A stretch of DNA of 64,000 nucleotides from Maribacter vaceletii (GCF_003634105.1 NZ_RBIQ01000011.1:124001-188000), one strand, 5' to 3'. Shown: positions 9,872 to 19,127, numbered from the stretch's first letter. Program-made: numbers and translations. Notes: generated from the sequence alone by a model not told the origin.

Positions 9872-9900
9872 CTTAACAAGACTGAAACATACTTGTTAGG
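9872..9900. promoter_or_regulatory. Inverted repeat upstream of the lipoprotein gene
   Basis: CTTAACAAG (9872-9880) and CTTGTTAGG (9892-9900) form an interrupted palindrome with 8 of 9 matching positions and an 11-base spacer. No T run follows, so it looks more like an operator than a terminator. It sits about 85 bases before the next ATG and may be bound by the adjacent AraC-type regulator. Confidence 0.35.
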
Positions 9901-9983
9901 TACTGCAAGCACTTTCTTTTCAACTTTGACACTCACTGGTTCTATATAGAAAAGAACAGCTTTTAACGATTAAAATTTTTATT

Positions 9984-10472
9984 ATGAAAACAAATTTAAA
10001 ATTTACAGTACTCTCTTTTTTATTACTAACCATTACAAGTTGTATGGACCAATCTACTACAAAAGTGGATTTGTTGAACCAAGAATTTCCGGAAGCACAA
10101 CAAGAAATTATAGAAACTTTTGGCGCAATCGCCCAAAGCTTAAAAGATGGAGATATGGATAAGTTAATTTCTTTTCATGCATACGGCCCCAAGTTTACCG
10201 AATTTAAAAATGGAGAACTGCGCAATGGGGATGAAGCCAATGAAAGCTATGAACGTAGTGTTTTTGGTGGAGTAACAGAAGTAATAAAATTTGATGCAAA
10301 AGATTTGAAAATTGCAGTTTATGGAGCGGTTGCCAATGTAACTTTTCATTCTGATTTTCATTTAAAATTCAGGGAAGACCTTGTTGTTGTAAATGACCAA
10401 ATATCATTGTTATTCTTAAATACAGATAACGGTTGGAAAATTGTTGCTGAGCATCATTCACCATTAAATTAA
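9984..10472 (+). CDS. Putative lipoprotein with NTF2/SnoaL-like fold
   Basis: The 162-residue protein begins with a lipoprotein signal (KFTVLSFLLLTITSC, Cys at residue 20), so it should be lipid-anchored. The mature part resembles SnoaL-like/DUF4440 proteins: a helical start (EIIETFGAIAQSLKDGDMDKLISF) followed by beta strands ending in NGWKIVAEHHSPL, typical of that cone-shaped fold. The substrate is unknown. It lies 182 bases after the membrane regulator and 72 before the barrel protein, and it shares their composition. Confidence 0.72.
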   Translation: MKTNLKFTVLSFLLLTITSCMDQSTTKVDLLNQEFPEAQQEIIETFGAIAQSLKDGDMDKLISFHAYGPKFTEFKNGELRNGDEANESYERSVFGGVTEVIKFDAKDLKIAVYGAVANVTFHSDFHLKFREDLVVVNDQISLLFLNTDNGWKIVAEHHSPLN

Positions 10473-10544
10473 TTAGTTTAAGAAATAGGTGTTGATCTAC
10501 AATTCCTACTAGTAATTTTCTTAAAACAAATCAAAATTCATGCA

Positions 10545-12965
10545 ATGAAAACATCTTTTAGTTATTTTCTACTTGTAACATTTCTATTGATACAAATAGG
10601 ACAAATACAAGCGCAAAACAGTTCTGTGTCTGGTACTGTTTATGACGAAAACGAAGAACCAATCACATTTGCTAATGTTCTGTTATTGCAACAGCAAGAT
10701 TCTGTTTTAGTAAAAGGTGTAACTAGTAATGATCAAGGTAATTATTTAATTGAAAACATTGCAGCAGGAAACTATATACTAAACATTTCGCTACTTGGTT
10801 TTAAACCTTACTTTAAACAACTGCAACTTCAAGATAGTCAAGAAATTTTGAATGGCATCACTAAATTAGAAGGTCAAAACCAAGAATTAGAGGGAGTAGC
10901 AGTGGTAGGTCGAAAACTACTCTACGAACAAAAGAGTGACAGATTGATATTGAATGTTGGCTCTTTACCGACTTTTACTGGCAACAACGCGCTACAAATT
11001 CTTCAAAAAGCACCCGGAGTTATTGTGCAAGAAAATTCAAACAGTATAAGTTTGAACAATAAGGGGGAAGTTTTACTAATGATAAATGATAGAATTTCTC
11101 GAGTTCCTCAAGGTGTATTAATTCAGCAACTAAAGGGCATGAGGGCCGAAAATATTGACCGAATTGAACTCATTCATCAACCTGGGGCCAAGTATGATGC
11201 AAACAATGCGGCTGGAATCATACACATTGTCCTAAAAGAAAATAGCATTTATGGTATGAGCGGAAATACAAGTCTTACAGTTGGAATTGGACAACGAGAA
11301 AAGTTCAGTGGAAATTTAGACTTGAATTTTCGAAACGATCGTTTGAACATATATGCTAATACGACTGGTTTTCAGAATAAGTCTCCCCTGTGGAGTGTCA
11401 ATCATTTCAGGGAATATGAATTTGAAGGCGACCAATATTATTATGAGAACCGGTTAAATTTTACCAATCCAACTTTCAATTCAATCAGTTTCAACTTAGG
11501 AGCAGATTTCGAAATCGATAAAAATAATATTATTGGTGCCGTTTTCGGATTCTCAAAAAGCAATATGTCGGGGGTTGATTTTAAGAGTAATTCGACAGGT
11601 GCTATGAATCAAATGTCCAATACAAATTCGCAATTTCTTATGGGTATGGATAACCCGAACCGAAATAGCTTCTTTAATCTAAATTATTTTAGGAAACTAA
11701 ACCCAAACAGCTCCATCAATATAGATATGGATAGGGTGGCGCTGGATGTTCAAAATTTTTCTGGCCTTACTTTTATTGATTTGTCAAGTGGACAAGAAAT
11801 GATAGAAGCTAACCGTAATTCTAACTTCGAAATATATACCGTCAAAGCTGATTTCGAACGGAAAACGGAAAATGGCACTAAACTAGAGACCGGTGTCAAA
11901 GGTACTTTTAATAATTCGAATACCGTTTCTCAAAGACGTACCCGAAATTCAGGTGTTTGGTCTGAAAATACTTCATTTCGAATGAACGACGATATTAGTG
12001 AGACCATTTTAGGAGCTTATGCTTCTTACTCCAAAAAATGGAACGAGAAATGGGAAAGTGATTTGGGGCTTCGTTTAGAACATTACAATTACGAGCTTAC
12101 TGATGCTGAGGGAAACAATGATTTTATGGTTACCTACAACAACCTCTTTCCTGTTCTTCGAACTAGTTATGTCATAGACTCTCTAAATACTATGACATTA
12201 TCTTTCAATAGAAGAATTGAGAGGCCTGCTTTTATGAAAATTGCCGGCTTTAATTTATTAATAGACCCTAGCCTCTTCGTTACCTCAAACACCCGAATAA
12301 GGCCTTCATTTACTAATGCTATACGACTAACCTATCAACTTCGTTCTTTTTTACTGGCCGTTGAAGTCAATAAGACCAGAGGGGCCATTTCTTTTTATAA
12401 TACTGTAGATAAAGAACAAAACTTGCAAACAAGTACACCTATTAATTTTGATAGTATGAGTGGAGTTCTAATTACAATGAGCTTTCCTGTGAAAGTTAGT
12501 AAACTATGGAAAATGAACTGGAATTTAGATGGTGCCTACAAAAAAGTAAAAGATGCATCAAACCGTCCCTTGCCTTTTGAAAAAGGTGTGATTGGTGTTA
12601 CAGCACAACTGACCAATGTTTTTGAATTAGGAAATTCATGGACGGCCAATATCGATGGTAGGTATATGAGTCCGTTCATCACTGGTGATCAAGTGCATTA
12701 TCTGCGTCATTTTGTAAACTTCGGAATCAGTAAAAAATTTAAGAACGAAAGTTCGCTAACGTTCAGTATACAAGACATTACTGCATCAAGCGGCAATATC
12801 GATTGGGAATATGAACAGCCCGAATTGGGCGTAAAAACATACGGCAATAATGATTTTTCCGAAAGAGTTTTTCAAGTCACTTATTCCTTTCCTTTCGGAA
12901 ATCAAAAAGTAAAGGAAAAAAGGAAGCGAGTTACAGGATCGCAAGAAGAGCGAAATCGCATGTGA
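10545..12965 (+). CDS. Outer-membrane beta-barrel protein with carboxypeptidase-like N-domain
   Basis: This 806-residue exported protein has a signal peptide (about residues 1-23, cut near IQAQ). A CarboxypepD_reg-like beta sandwich follows at about 27-115 (SVSGTVYDENEEPITFANVLLL). Next comes a plug-like region (NALQILQKAPGVIVQENSN, then GAKYDANNAAGIIHIVLKEN), and then a long series of amphipathic strands forming a TonB-receptor-like barrel. It resembles the outer-membrane beta-barrel family 3 group rather than SusC: no SusD partner is adjacent. A basic tail (KVKEKRKRVTGSQEERNRM) follows the last strand. The substrate cannot be named. Confidence 0.82.
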   Translation: MKTSFSYFLLVTFLLIQIGQIQAQNSSVSGTVYDENEEPITFANVLLLQQQDSVLVKGVTSNDQGNYLIENIAAGNYILNISLLGFKPYFKQLQLQDSQEILNGITKLEGQNQELEGVAVVGRKLLYEQKSDRLILNVGSLPTFTGNNALQILQKAPGVIVQENSNSISLNNKGEVLLMINDRISRVPQGVLIQQLKGMRAENIDRIELIHQPGAKYDANNAAGIIHIVLKENSIYGMSGNTSLTVGIGQREKFSGNLDLNFRNDRLNIYANTTGFQNKSPLWSVNHFREYEFEGDQYYYENRLNFTNPTFNSISFNLGADFEIDKNNIIGAVFGFSKSNMSGVDFKSNSTGAMNQMSNTNSQFLMGMDNPNRNSFFNLNYFRKLNPNSSINIDMDRVALDVQNFSGLTFIDLSSGQEMIEANRNSNFEIYTVKADFERKTENGTKLETGVKGTFNNSNTVSQRRTRNSGVWSENTSFRMNDDISETILGAYASYSKKWNEKWESDLGLRLEHYNYELTDAEGNNDFMVTYNNLFPVLRTSYVIDSLNTMTLSFNRRIERPAFMKIAGFNLLIDPSLFVTSNTRIRPSFTNAIRLTYQLRSFLLAVEVNKTRGAISFYNTVDKEQNLQTSTPINFDSMSGVLITMSFPVKVSKLWKMNWNLDGAYKKVKDASNRPLPFEKGVIGVTAQLTNVFELGNSWTANIDGRYMSPFITGDQVHYLRHFVNFGISKKFKNESSLTFSIQDITASSGNIDWEYEQPELGVKTYGNNDFSERVFQVTYSFPFGNQKVKEKRKRVTGSQEERNRM

Positions 12966-13151
12966 AAAATATAGATAGCTCACCTTTAGTTGCAAATAAA
13001 CTTGCAGAGGTATTAAATTGTTAATTTTGGTTCGCTTCTTTTTTATAGATTATAGAAGTTTTTAAAAATTAAAAAGGTATGAGAAATCATGGCTTTTTTT
13101 TTAATATATTGAAAATCATACTTTCTCCTTAAAAAGAATTGTAAAGTAATT

Positions 13152-14207
13152 ATGCGAAAACACAATAAGAAAATTGGCTTACCTCCTGGTTCTGTAGTAT
13201 TTACAGGAAATAAAAAAGTAGATAATGTACATACGCATTACTTGGCTTTTAATGAAACCTATTGTAATGATCAAATAATAGAAAGCCATTCTAAAACAAT
13301 ATTAAAAAAGCCTTCTATTGAAAAAAATGATTGGTATGACATTCGTGGAATGCATGATACGGATTTAATTTCACAAGTAGGGCAAATATTTGAAATACAC
13401 CCATTAATACAGGAAGCAATAGTAGATATTCATCAAAGACCAAAGTTTGAAGAATATGAGAACGGTATTTTTATTACTCTAGCTTCTATTAGCTTTAATA
13501 GTACTCTTTTAGAAATAAAAAAAGAACACGTAGCCATATATTTTAATACTGGTTTTATGTTAACAGTACAAGAAACAGATAGTGATTTATTTGCATACGT
13601 TAGAAAAAGAATAAATACAGGTAAAGGTAAAATTAGACTGCGAGGAGCAGATTATCTTGCCTATGCTTTAATAGATAGTATAGTAGACAACTATTATATA
13701 GTTCTAGATGAAATAGAAGAGGTTATAGAAGATTTGGAAAAAAGAATTATAGAGACCCAGCAAGTTCAAGATAAGAATAAAATTCATCAGCTTAAAAAAG
13801 AACTAATGTCTATGCGAAAATCTGTTTCTCCATTAAGAGAGGCTATAAGTAAGTTTTCTAAAACAGAAAATGCTTTTATAGAACATTCTAGTCAATTGTA
13901 TGTTAGAGATTTGTATGAGCATACCATTCAGGTTATGGATACAGTAGATGCTACTAGAGAAATCCTAAATGGCCTTCAAGATTTATTTATTTCAGAGATG
14001 AGCCTTAAAATGAACCAAGTAATGCAACTGCTAACATTAATTTCTGTAATATTTATTCCGCTTACATTCTTGGCTGGTATTTATGGGATGAATTTTGTAA
14101 ATATTCCAGAACTTAAGTATGAAAATGGATATTTTGTATTGCTAACTGTAATGGTTGTTATTTTTATAGGGATGTTACTATATTTTAAAAGAAAAAAGTG
14201 GCTTTAA
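13152..14207 (+). CDS. corA: CorA-family Mg2+/Co2+ channel
   Basis: The 351-residue protein is a CorA-type pentameric divalent-cation channel. A large cytoplasmic domain is followed by a long helix (IVDNYYIVLDEIEEVIEDLEKRI) and two C-terminal membrane helices. The selectivity motif YGMNF sits between them near residues 316-320. The stretch FIPLTFLAGIYGMNF is characteristic of the family. It is monocistronic and convergent with the zinc-ribbon gene; only 44 bases lie between the stops, with no clear hairpin. Confidence 0.94.
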   Translation: MRKHNKKIGLPPGSVVFTGNKKVDNVHTHYLAFNETYCNDQIIESHSKTILKKPSIEKNDWYDIRGMHDTDLISQVGQIFEIHPLIQEAIVDIHQRPKFEEYENGIFITLASISFNSTLLEIKKEHVAIYFNTGFMLTVQETDSDLFAYVRKRINTGKGKIRLRGADYLAYALIDSIVDNYYIVLDEIEEVIEDLEKRIIETQQVQDKNKIHQLKKELMSMRKSVSPLREAISKFSKTENAFIEHSSQLYVRDLYEHTIQVMDTVDATREILNGLQDLFISEMSLKMNQVMQLLTLISVIFIPLTFLAGIYGMNFVNIPELKYENGYFVLLTVMVVIFIGMLLYFKRKKWL

Positions 14208-14251
14208 TAAAATTTTTCAAATTCAAGTAATTAAAAAATAAGGACAGTATT

Positions 14252-14857
14252 TTAATCCCTATCAATATCTATAATTATTCTTTCATTATACATGCTCTTT
14301 ATTTCATCTATAGAATACCCGTATATAGCGTCTGCATAATTTTTTTCTTTATCTATTTTATAGATTTTACTACTTCGGCTTATTTCATAATCGTTTAATT
14401 GGACAAAGACAGAGTCGGTTGTAATTTTGGCTACTTTCATAGTAGAGTACTGGTCTGTATTTGTTTTGTAATCATAAATATCTCCTACTAAAGGTTTTAT
14501 TAAATATTCGGCCTCATTTTTCTTGTCGTTTTTACTTGCAAAGCCAGCAAGAACTATTAATGCACCAATTATAAATAAACCAGAAAATTGCCAAATAGGA
14601 GCTTTCATTTCTTTTTTTACGGCATTACATTCCTGTTGCATTTGCGGAGGCATTTCTCTTACTCGTAGAGTTTGTTTACAGTGTTGGCACTCAGAAACTC
14701 CTGTTTTTCCCATTGGGAATACAGGTATCCAAAAAACATGGGCATGGCCACTAAAAACACTATAGCGAATTTTTCCTTGGGTTTGGCAATTACTGCAAAT
14801 TGCATTTGTAGACATTTTTGAACCAATGTATGCTGATCTGCTTCCGAATATTATCAT
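14252..14857 (-). CDS. Zinc-ribbon membrane protein of unknown function
   Basis: The 201-residue protein starts with MIIFGSR, a beginning that I associate with a flavobacterial zinc-ribbon family, which supports this start over the Met at residue 15. Two CxxC pairs (CSNC near residue 22 and CQHC near 58) should bind one zinc ion. A membrane helix follows at about 92-110 (FSGLFIIGALIVLAGFA), and then a charged extracytoplasmic domain of roughly 90 residues. The segment HVFWIPVFPMGKTG is the family's most conserved part. No biochemical role is known to me. Confidence 0.75.
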   Translation of the reverse strand: MIIFGSRSAYIGSKMSTNAICSNCQTQGKIRYSVFSGHAHVFWIPVFPMGKTGVSECQHCKQTLRVREMPPQMQQECNAVKKEMKAPIWQFSGLFIIGALIVLAGFASKNDKKNEAEYLIKPLVGDIYDYKTNTDQYSTMKVAKITTDSVFVQLNDYEISRSSKIYKIDKEKNYADAIYGYSIDEIKSMYNERIIIDIDRD

Positions 14858-14914
14858 GGTGGTTATATTAATGGTTATAGTATTAACGAATAAAAACTAG
14901 TATTAGTGCAATGG

Positions 14915-15298
14915 TTATAGGTTAGCTATAGAGTCGTTTATATCCTCTGTAAAAAAGGTTTTAACAACTTCTCTTAGGTGTTGTTCTTGTAAGGTAGAAT
15001 TTGCCATTTTATATTCTTGATGTATTAACTTTTTTGCAGGGAAAGATGTACATGATAACTCTTCTCCTTTTTTGTTGGTTACTTTTAAAGTAGCAGTCCC
15101 TTCTAAAATATTTTTCCCAGAAATGAATAAGGTATGCTCCTCGTTGTTGTTTGTATTGAAAGGTTTATTCATGCTATTTTCTAATAAAATGTCCGATTTT
15201 AAACTAGAAAATTGTTTGGCTGTTTCAGTAGCTTTTTTGTCATTGCTGCAAGAAATAAATAATGCGGTAATAGTGATAAATAAAATTTGATATTTCAT
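14915..15298 (-). CDS. Hypothetical lipoprotein
   Basis: The 127-residue protein begins with a lipoprotein signal (QILFITITALFISC, Cys at residue 17) and has a beta-rich mature part (HTLFISGKNILEGTATLKVTNKKGEELSC). I do not recognise a family. It lies downstream of the response-regulator operon on the same strand, 126 bases away. The gap contains a CCCTG/CAGGG palindrome that also occurs upstream of the kinase gene, so it may belong to the same regulon. Confidence 0.65.
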   Translation of the reverse strand: MKYQILFITITALFISCSNDKKATETAKQFSSLKSDILLENSMNKPFNTNNNEEHTLFISGKNILEGTATLKVTNKKGEELSCTSFPAKKLIHQEYKMANSTLQEQHLREVVKTFFTEDINDSIANL

Positions 15299-15373
15299 AG
15301 TTGTAATGTTTTATAACACTACAAATTTCCAATAATCACTATTCTTAAAATACACCTTAAAAGGCTAAAAATT

Positions 15374-15393
15374 ACCCCCTGTTTTCAGGGTGC
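15374..15393. promoter_or_regulatory. CCCTG/CAGGG palindrome, site 1
   Basis: CCCTG (15377-15381), TTTT, CAGGG (15386-15390) lies 76-95 bases upstream of the lipoprotein start and just past the response-regulator stop. A related site lies upstream of the kinase (18139-18160). It may be an operator for the LuxR-type regulator, or a weak terminator of the two-component operon. Confidence 0.45.
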
Positions 15394-15424
15394 TACTAAT
15401 AAATACGAGTTTGAATTTTTAAGC

Positions 15425-16069
15425 TTATTCGTCTAAAAGACCCATTTTAATGGCGTGTTTGGTTAAACCAGCTAAGTTTTTTACATTTAATTTAGATATT
15501 AAATTTTTTCTATAACTTTCTATAGTATGTTTGCTTAGAAATAAAATATCGGCAATTTCTTGCGTAGTATTTTCTTCCGCAATTAATTTTAAAACTTCTT
15601 TTTCTCTTGTTGTAAGTTTAATTTCTTTAGCTTTTTCATTTTTAAACATGGCATCTGTATAAGCCCTTTTAATTTCGGGAGAAAAATATTTCTCTCCTTT
15701 AACAATAGATTTTATTGCAGTAAGTAATTCTTCTTTTTCTGCATTTTTTGGAACATAACCATCTGCATTATTACGTATTAACTTATCTATCATTACGCCA
15801 TCAATATGCATGCTAACAATTAAGGTTTTTAGCTTTGGATATTTTTCTTTCACTAATTGGTTAAGCGCAATACCATCCATTTCTGGCATTGTTAAATCTG
15901 TTATTAATAAATCTAAATCGTCTACACCATTAATGTCTAAATATTTGGCAACCTGAGCTCCGTTTTTTGCAGTAAGAGTAATATTAAATTCTGGTGCATC
16001 TTTAAGAATACTTAAAAGACCATCAATAAACATTTTATGGTCATCTGCAATTATAAGATTATAGTTCAT
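15425..16069 (-). CDS. NarL/FixJ-type response regulator
   Basis: The 214-residue protein has a receiver domain (about 1-120) with the acidic pair ADD at 8-10, the phospho-acceptor D58 in LLITDLTMPEMDG, and a conserved Lys in VPKNAEKEE. A LuxR-type helix-turn-helix follows (about 148-212: LTTREKEVLKLIAEENTTQEIADILFLSKHTIESYRKNL). It should be phosphorylated by the kinase whose gene it overlaps by 11 bases. The target genes are unknown; the palindromes flanking this operon are candidates for its binding sites. Confidence 0.93.
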   Translation of the reverse strand: MNYNLIIADDHKMFIDGLLSILKDAPEFNITLTAKNGAQVAKYLDINGVDDLDLLITDLTMPEMDGIALNQLVKEKYPKLKTLIVSMHIDGVMIDKLIRNNADGYVPKNAEKEELLTAIKSIVKGEKYFSPEIKRAYTDAMFKNEKAKEIKLTTREKEVLKLIAEENTTQEIADILFLSKHTIESYRKNLISKLNVKNLAGLTKHAIKMGLLDE

Positions 16070-18026
16070 TATTGTGAGTGTTTGGTATTTCTATTGCTAT
16101 TATGGTGCCTCTTTTTAGTGTAGAATCTATATGTAAACTACCCGAAAGTTCTGTTATTCTACCTTTTATATTTTTAAAACCAATGCCTTCTGAAGATTCT
16201 GTTGTGTTAAATCCTTGCCCATTATCTTCAAATAGTAAGGATAATTTATCTTCAAAATAGTTTAAATGAATATCTACTTTAGTTGCTTTTGCATGTTTTA
16301 AAGTATTGGTCATTAATTCTTGTATAATTTTAAATAATTCAGATTGAATTTGATCAGGAATTGTATTTATCAACTCTTCTGGATGTGGATAAAAATCTAC
16401 TTCTATTTTTCCTGTGTTGCTTATGGTTTTTGCATATTCACCTATTAAATTGGTGAAAACATTTTGTCTAAATTTTTTTGGAATTAATGTATGTGATATA
16501 TCTCTTACTAACTGGTATGTTTCATCTAATTGAGTTGTAATAGTGTTTAGTTCTTTAGGTTTATTATCTATACTAGAAAGTTGTAGTTTTATACCTGCTA
16601 AATTGCCCCCAATACTATCATGTAATTCCTGAGCAATACGTTTACGTTCCTCATCTTGACCTTCCATGGAAGCTTTAATAAGGTTTAACTCTTGTTCTTG
16701 TTTTAGTGTGGTAACTTTTTGTTGGTTTATTTCTTCTTGTTTTTTAGATAATAAACTTTGGGTTTGTATTTTTTGGTAATACGTGTAGAGTAATGCAATT
16801 ACGGGAATTAATATAATTAGGAAACCTATTAAAAAAGCATATTTAATGGTTTTTTGCCTTTCTAACTCTGCCTCTCTTTTAATTTGGCTTTCTTCTAATT
16901 TAGATATCTCTTTTTCTTTTTCTAAAGTTTCGTATTGTATCTCAAGTTCTTTAATTATTTCGCGTTGTTGTTTGGAGTTTATTTTTCTTGTTACTCCAAA
17001 TAACTGAGTCATAACTGCATAAGCATTAGGGTAGTCTTTTTGTTTGGAAAATATTCTAGCTTGTATTTGTAGTAACTCTTTCTGAAACTCTAGGTTTTCG
17101 CTATCTATTGCATTTATATAAGCTGTAGATAAACCTATAAGAGCAGCATCATAATGCTCATGTTTGTAATAATATTTTGCCAGTAATAAAGAACCCTCAT
17201 AATAAATAGCATCTAGGTTATTAGCCTTAGCTTTATTTCTAGTATTTTCATATGCATTAAAAGCTTTTTCAAAATCGCCTTTTGCTTCTAGAAGTTTAGC
17301 TATGTCTAACTTTATAGTTAGTTGCATTTCTAAATCATTTAATGAGTTAGCAATCTCTAAACCTTCTTTATAATAGGATGCTGCTTTATCATATTCTTTT
17401 TTTAATCTAAAGGCTTTTCCTAGTAAAAGAGAATTTCTAATTTTTAACGATGGAAATTCTGGTGAAAATTCTTTTAAAGATTTGCGAAGTATTTTTATGG
17501 CTTTATCTAGTTTTAATTGGTAAATGTAACTTTTAGATAAGCCCAGTTTATTTTTGTAATTATATTCTTTAAAATTAGATTCTTCAGATTCTTGTAAGCC
17601 TTGAATATACCATTTTATAGCATTGTCTGTAAGTCCATTCATAAGGCTTCCAGTACCTAAGTAGTAATGCGCTTTAGAGTAGTGTCTTAGTTTTATATGT
17701 TCTGTTTGGTTCCAATTTCCAATTTCTTTTATATATAAGTTCCCATAATGTAAAATAGAATCTGTGTTACTCTTTTTTGTATGATGCTCTATTAATTGTT
17801 CTATTACAGAAAAACGTTGCGCACCATATTCTGTAGTTTTTAGTAATTCATAAAAAGGTTGTAAAGATTTTTCAGGGCTTCTTTTTGACCAAGAAAAATT
17901 AACCATTTGGTTTTTATTTGCGGTACCATCTTGGCCATTTATAGTTATAAAACATAAGTGTACACATACAAAAAGCAATCTTTTTATATATATATATATT
18001 CCTATTTTAAGTTTTTTATTCCTCAT
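16059..18026 (-). CDS. TPR-containing sensor histidine kinase (HisKA_3 type)
   Basis: This 655-residue membrane kinase has an N-terminal signal/anchor (about 12-31) and TPR helices across residues 70-350. A coiled coil leads into one membrane helix at about 394-417, and a second coiled coil follows. The kinase core has the H box RKRIAQELHDSIGG with phospho-acceptor His469, the N box NTLKHAKATKV and the G boxes FEDNGQGFN and EGIGFKNIKGRI. The TPR part is probably periplasmic, so the signal may be a protein or peptide. It is cotranscribed with the LuxR-type regulator. Confidence 0.92.
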   Translation of the reverse strand: MRNKKLKIGIYIYIKRLLFVCVHLCFITINGQDGTANKNQMVNFSWSKRSPEKSLQPFYELLKTTEYGAQRFSVIEQLIEHHTKKSNTDSILHYGNLYIKEIGNWNQTEHIKLRHYSKAHYYLGTGSLMNGLTDNAIKWYIQGLQESEESNFKEYNYKNKLGLSKSYIYQLKLDKAIKILRKSLKEFSPEFPSLKIRNSLLLGKAFRLKKEYDKAASYYKEGLEIANSLNDLEMQLTIKLDIAKLLEAKGDFEKAFNAYENTRNKAKANNLDAIYYEGSLLLAKYYYKHEHYDAALIGLSTAYINAIDSENLEFQKELLQIQARIFSKQKDYPNAYAVMTQLFGVTRKINSKQQREIIKELEIQYETLEKEKEISKLEESQIKREAELERQKTIKYAFLIGFLIILIPVIALLYTYYQKIQTQSLLSKKQEEINQQKVTTLKQEQELNLIKASMEGQDEERKRIAQELHDSIGGNLAGIKLQLSSIDNKPKELNTITTQLDETYQLVRDISHTLIPKKFRQNVFTNLIGEYAKTISNTGKIEVDFYPHPEELINTIPDQIQSELFKIIQELMTNTLKHAKATKVDIHLNYFEDKLSLLFEDNGQGFNTTESSEGIGFKNIKGRITELSGSLHIDSTLKRGTIIAIEIPNTHNNEL

Positions 18027-18131
18027 TTTTTATTCTATAGACCTTTTTAAGTTTTATTTGGTAAAACAATAAGGTTTTTGCCAATTACAAAATTGGGATA
18101 TTAGGTTCTTTAAAAATAGGCTTTAAGTAGT

Positions 18132-18160
18132 AAAAAAAACATCCCTGTTTTTAGGGAGGT
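18132..18160. promoter_or_regulatory. CCCTG/CAGGG-like palindrome, site 2 (or ypdA terminator)
   Basis: TCCCT (18142-18146), GTTTTT, AGGGA (18153-18157) lies about 115-134 bases upstream of the kinase start and just after the ypdA stop. Read on the minus strand it is followed by eight T, so it could end the rpe-ypdA transcript. Its core and A/T loop match site 1 at 15374. Confidence 0.5.
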
Positions 18161-18167
18161 ATATTTA

Positions 18168-19127
18168 CTATTTATTTTGTAATATATTGCTTATTATTTG
18201 TTTGGCGTGTATTCTAGAGTTTTCTATAAACCATTTATGGGTTTCCATGCCACCGCAAACTACACCAGCAAGATAAGCGCCAGTTATATTAGTTTCCATG
18301 GTTTCTGGGTTATATTGTGGTATTTTCTTTTCGTTATTAGATAGGTTTACTCCTAAAAGCTCTAATAATTTAAAGTTGGGTCTGTATCCTGTTAATGCAA
18401 TTACAAAATCGTTCTTTAAAGATTGTAGTTTTCCATTCGTATTAATTTCTATAGCATTCTCTGTTATTTTAGTAACATTGGTGTTATAATAGGTTTTAAT
18501 ACTACCTTCTTCAATACGGTTAAGTATATCTGGGCGTACCCAATATTTAACCCTAGAACCAATTTCATTTCCTCTAATAATTAAGGTAACTTCTGCACCA
18601 CTACGCCAACATTCTAAAGCAGCGTCTACAGAGGAATTGCTTGCGCCAATAACAGCAACTTTTTGTCTAGAATAGTAATGAGGTTCTTTATAATAGTGCG
18701 TTACTTTTGGTAGGTTTTCCCCAGGAATATTCAATAAATTAGGAACATCATAAAAACCTGTAGCAATTACAATTTTACTAGAAGTATAGTTGTTTTTTGT
18801 AGTTTTAATATAGAAATTTTCTTCTTTTTCTATAGAAAGTACTTCTTCAAATAAATGTATGTTAAGAGAATTACTTGTAACTATCCTTCTATAATATTCT
18901 AATGCTTCGTTCCTTTTTGGTTTTACTTCTGTAGAGATAAAAGGAATGTTATCAATTTCTAGTCTTTCTGATGAAGAAAAGAATTGCATTTTGGTTGGGT
19001 AATTAAAAATAGAATTAACTACAGGTCCTTTTTCTATAATAAGATAGGTAAGCCCTTTTTTTTGAGCTTCTAGCCCGCAAGCTATTCCTATAGGCCCACC
19101 ACCAATTATGATAACATCAAAATGCAT
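18168..19127 (-). CDS. ypdA: YpdA-family flavoprotein, putative bacillithiol-disulfide reductase
   Basis: The 319-residue FAD/NAD(P)H oxidoreductase resembles YpdA, which reduces oxidised bacillithiol. It has the FAD loop GGGPIGIACGLEAQKKG (about 8-24), the NAD(P) loop IGASNSSVDAALE (about 160-172) and a C-terminal FAD segment (TGAYLAGVVCGG). It lacks a CxxC redox pair, unlike thioredoxin reductase, which fits YpdA. It overlaps the rpe stop by one base and is probably cotranscribed with it. Bacillithiol biosynthesis genes are not in the window. Confidence 0.85.
   Translation of the reverse strand: MHFDVIIIGGGPIGIACGLEAQKKGLTYLIIEKGPVVNSIFNYPTKMQFFSSSERLEIDNIPFISTEVKPKRNEALEYYRRIVTSNSLNIHLFEEVLSIEKEENFYIKTTKNNYTSSKIVIATGFYDVPNLLNIPGENLPKVTHYYKEPHYYSRQKVAVIGASNSSVDAALECWRSGAEVTLIIRGNEIGSRVKYWVRPDILNRIEEGSIKTYYNTNVTKITENAIEINTNGKLQSLKNDFVIALTGYRPNFKLLELLGVNLSNNEKKIPQYNPETMETNITGAYLAGVVCGGMETHKWFIENSRIHAKQIISNILQNK

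Noticed and set aside
9925-9950. TTTG ... TATATAGA as a promoter for the lipoprotein gene
   Set aside because: The spacing of about 14 bases is too short for the Bacteroidota consensus and the -7 element does not match TAnnTTTG.
12966-13151. Search for a tRNA-Arg 3'-end duplicate (att site) bounding the accessory block
   Set aside because: No copy of the T-arm/acceptor end (CCCTTCGCGGTC) was seen in 12966-13151 or elsewhere near the block, and no integrase gene is present.
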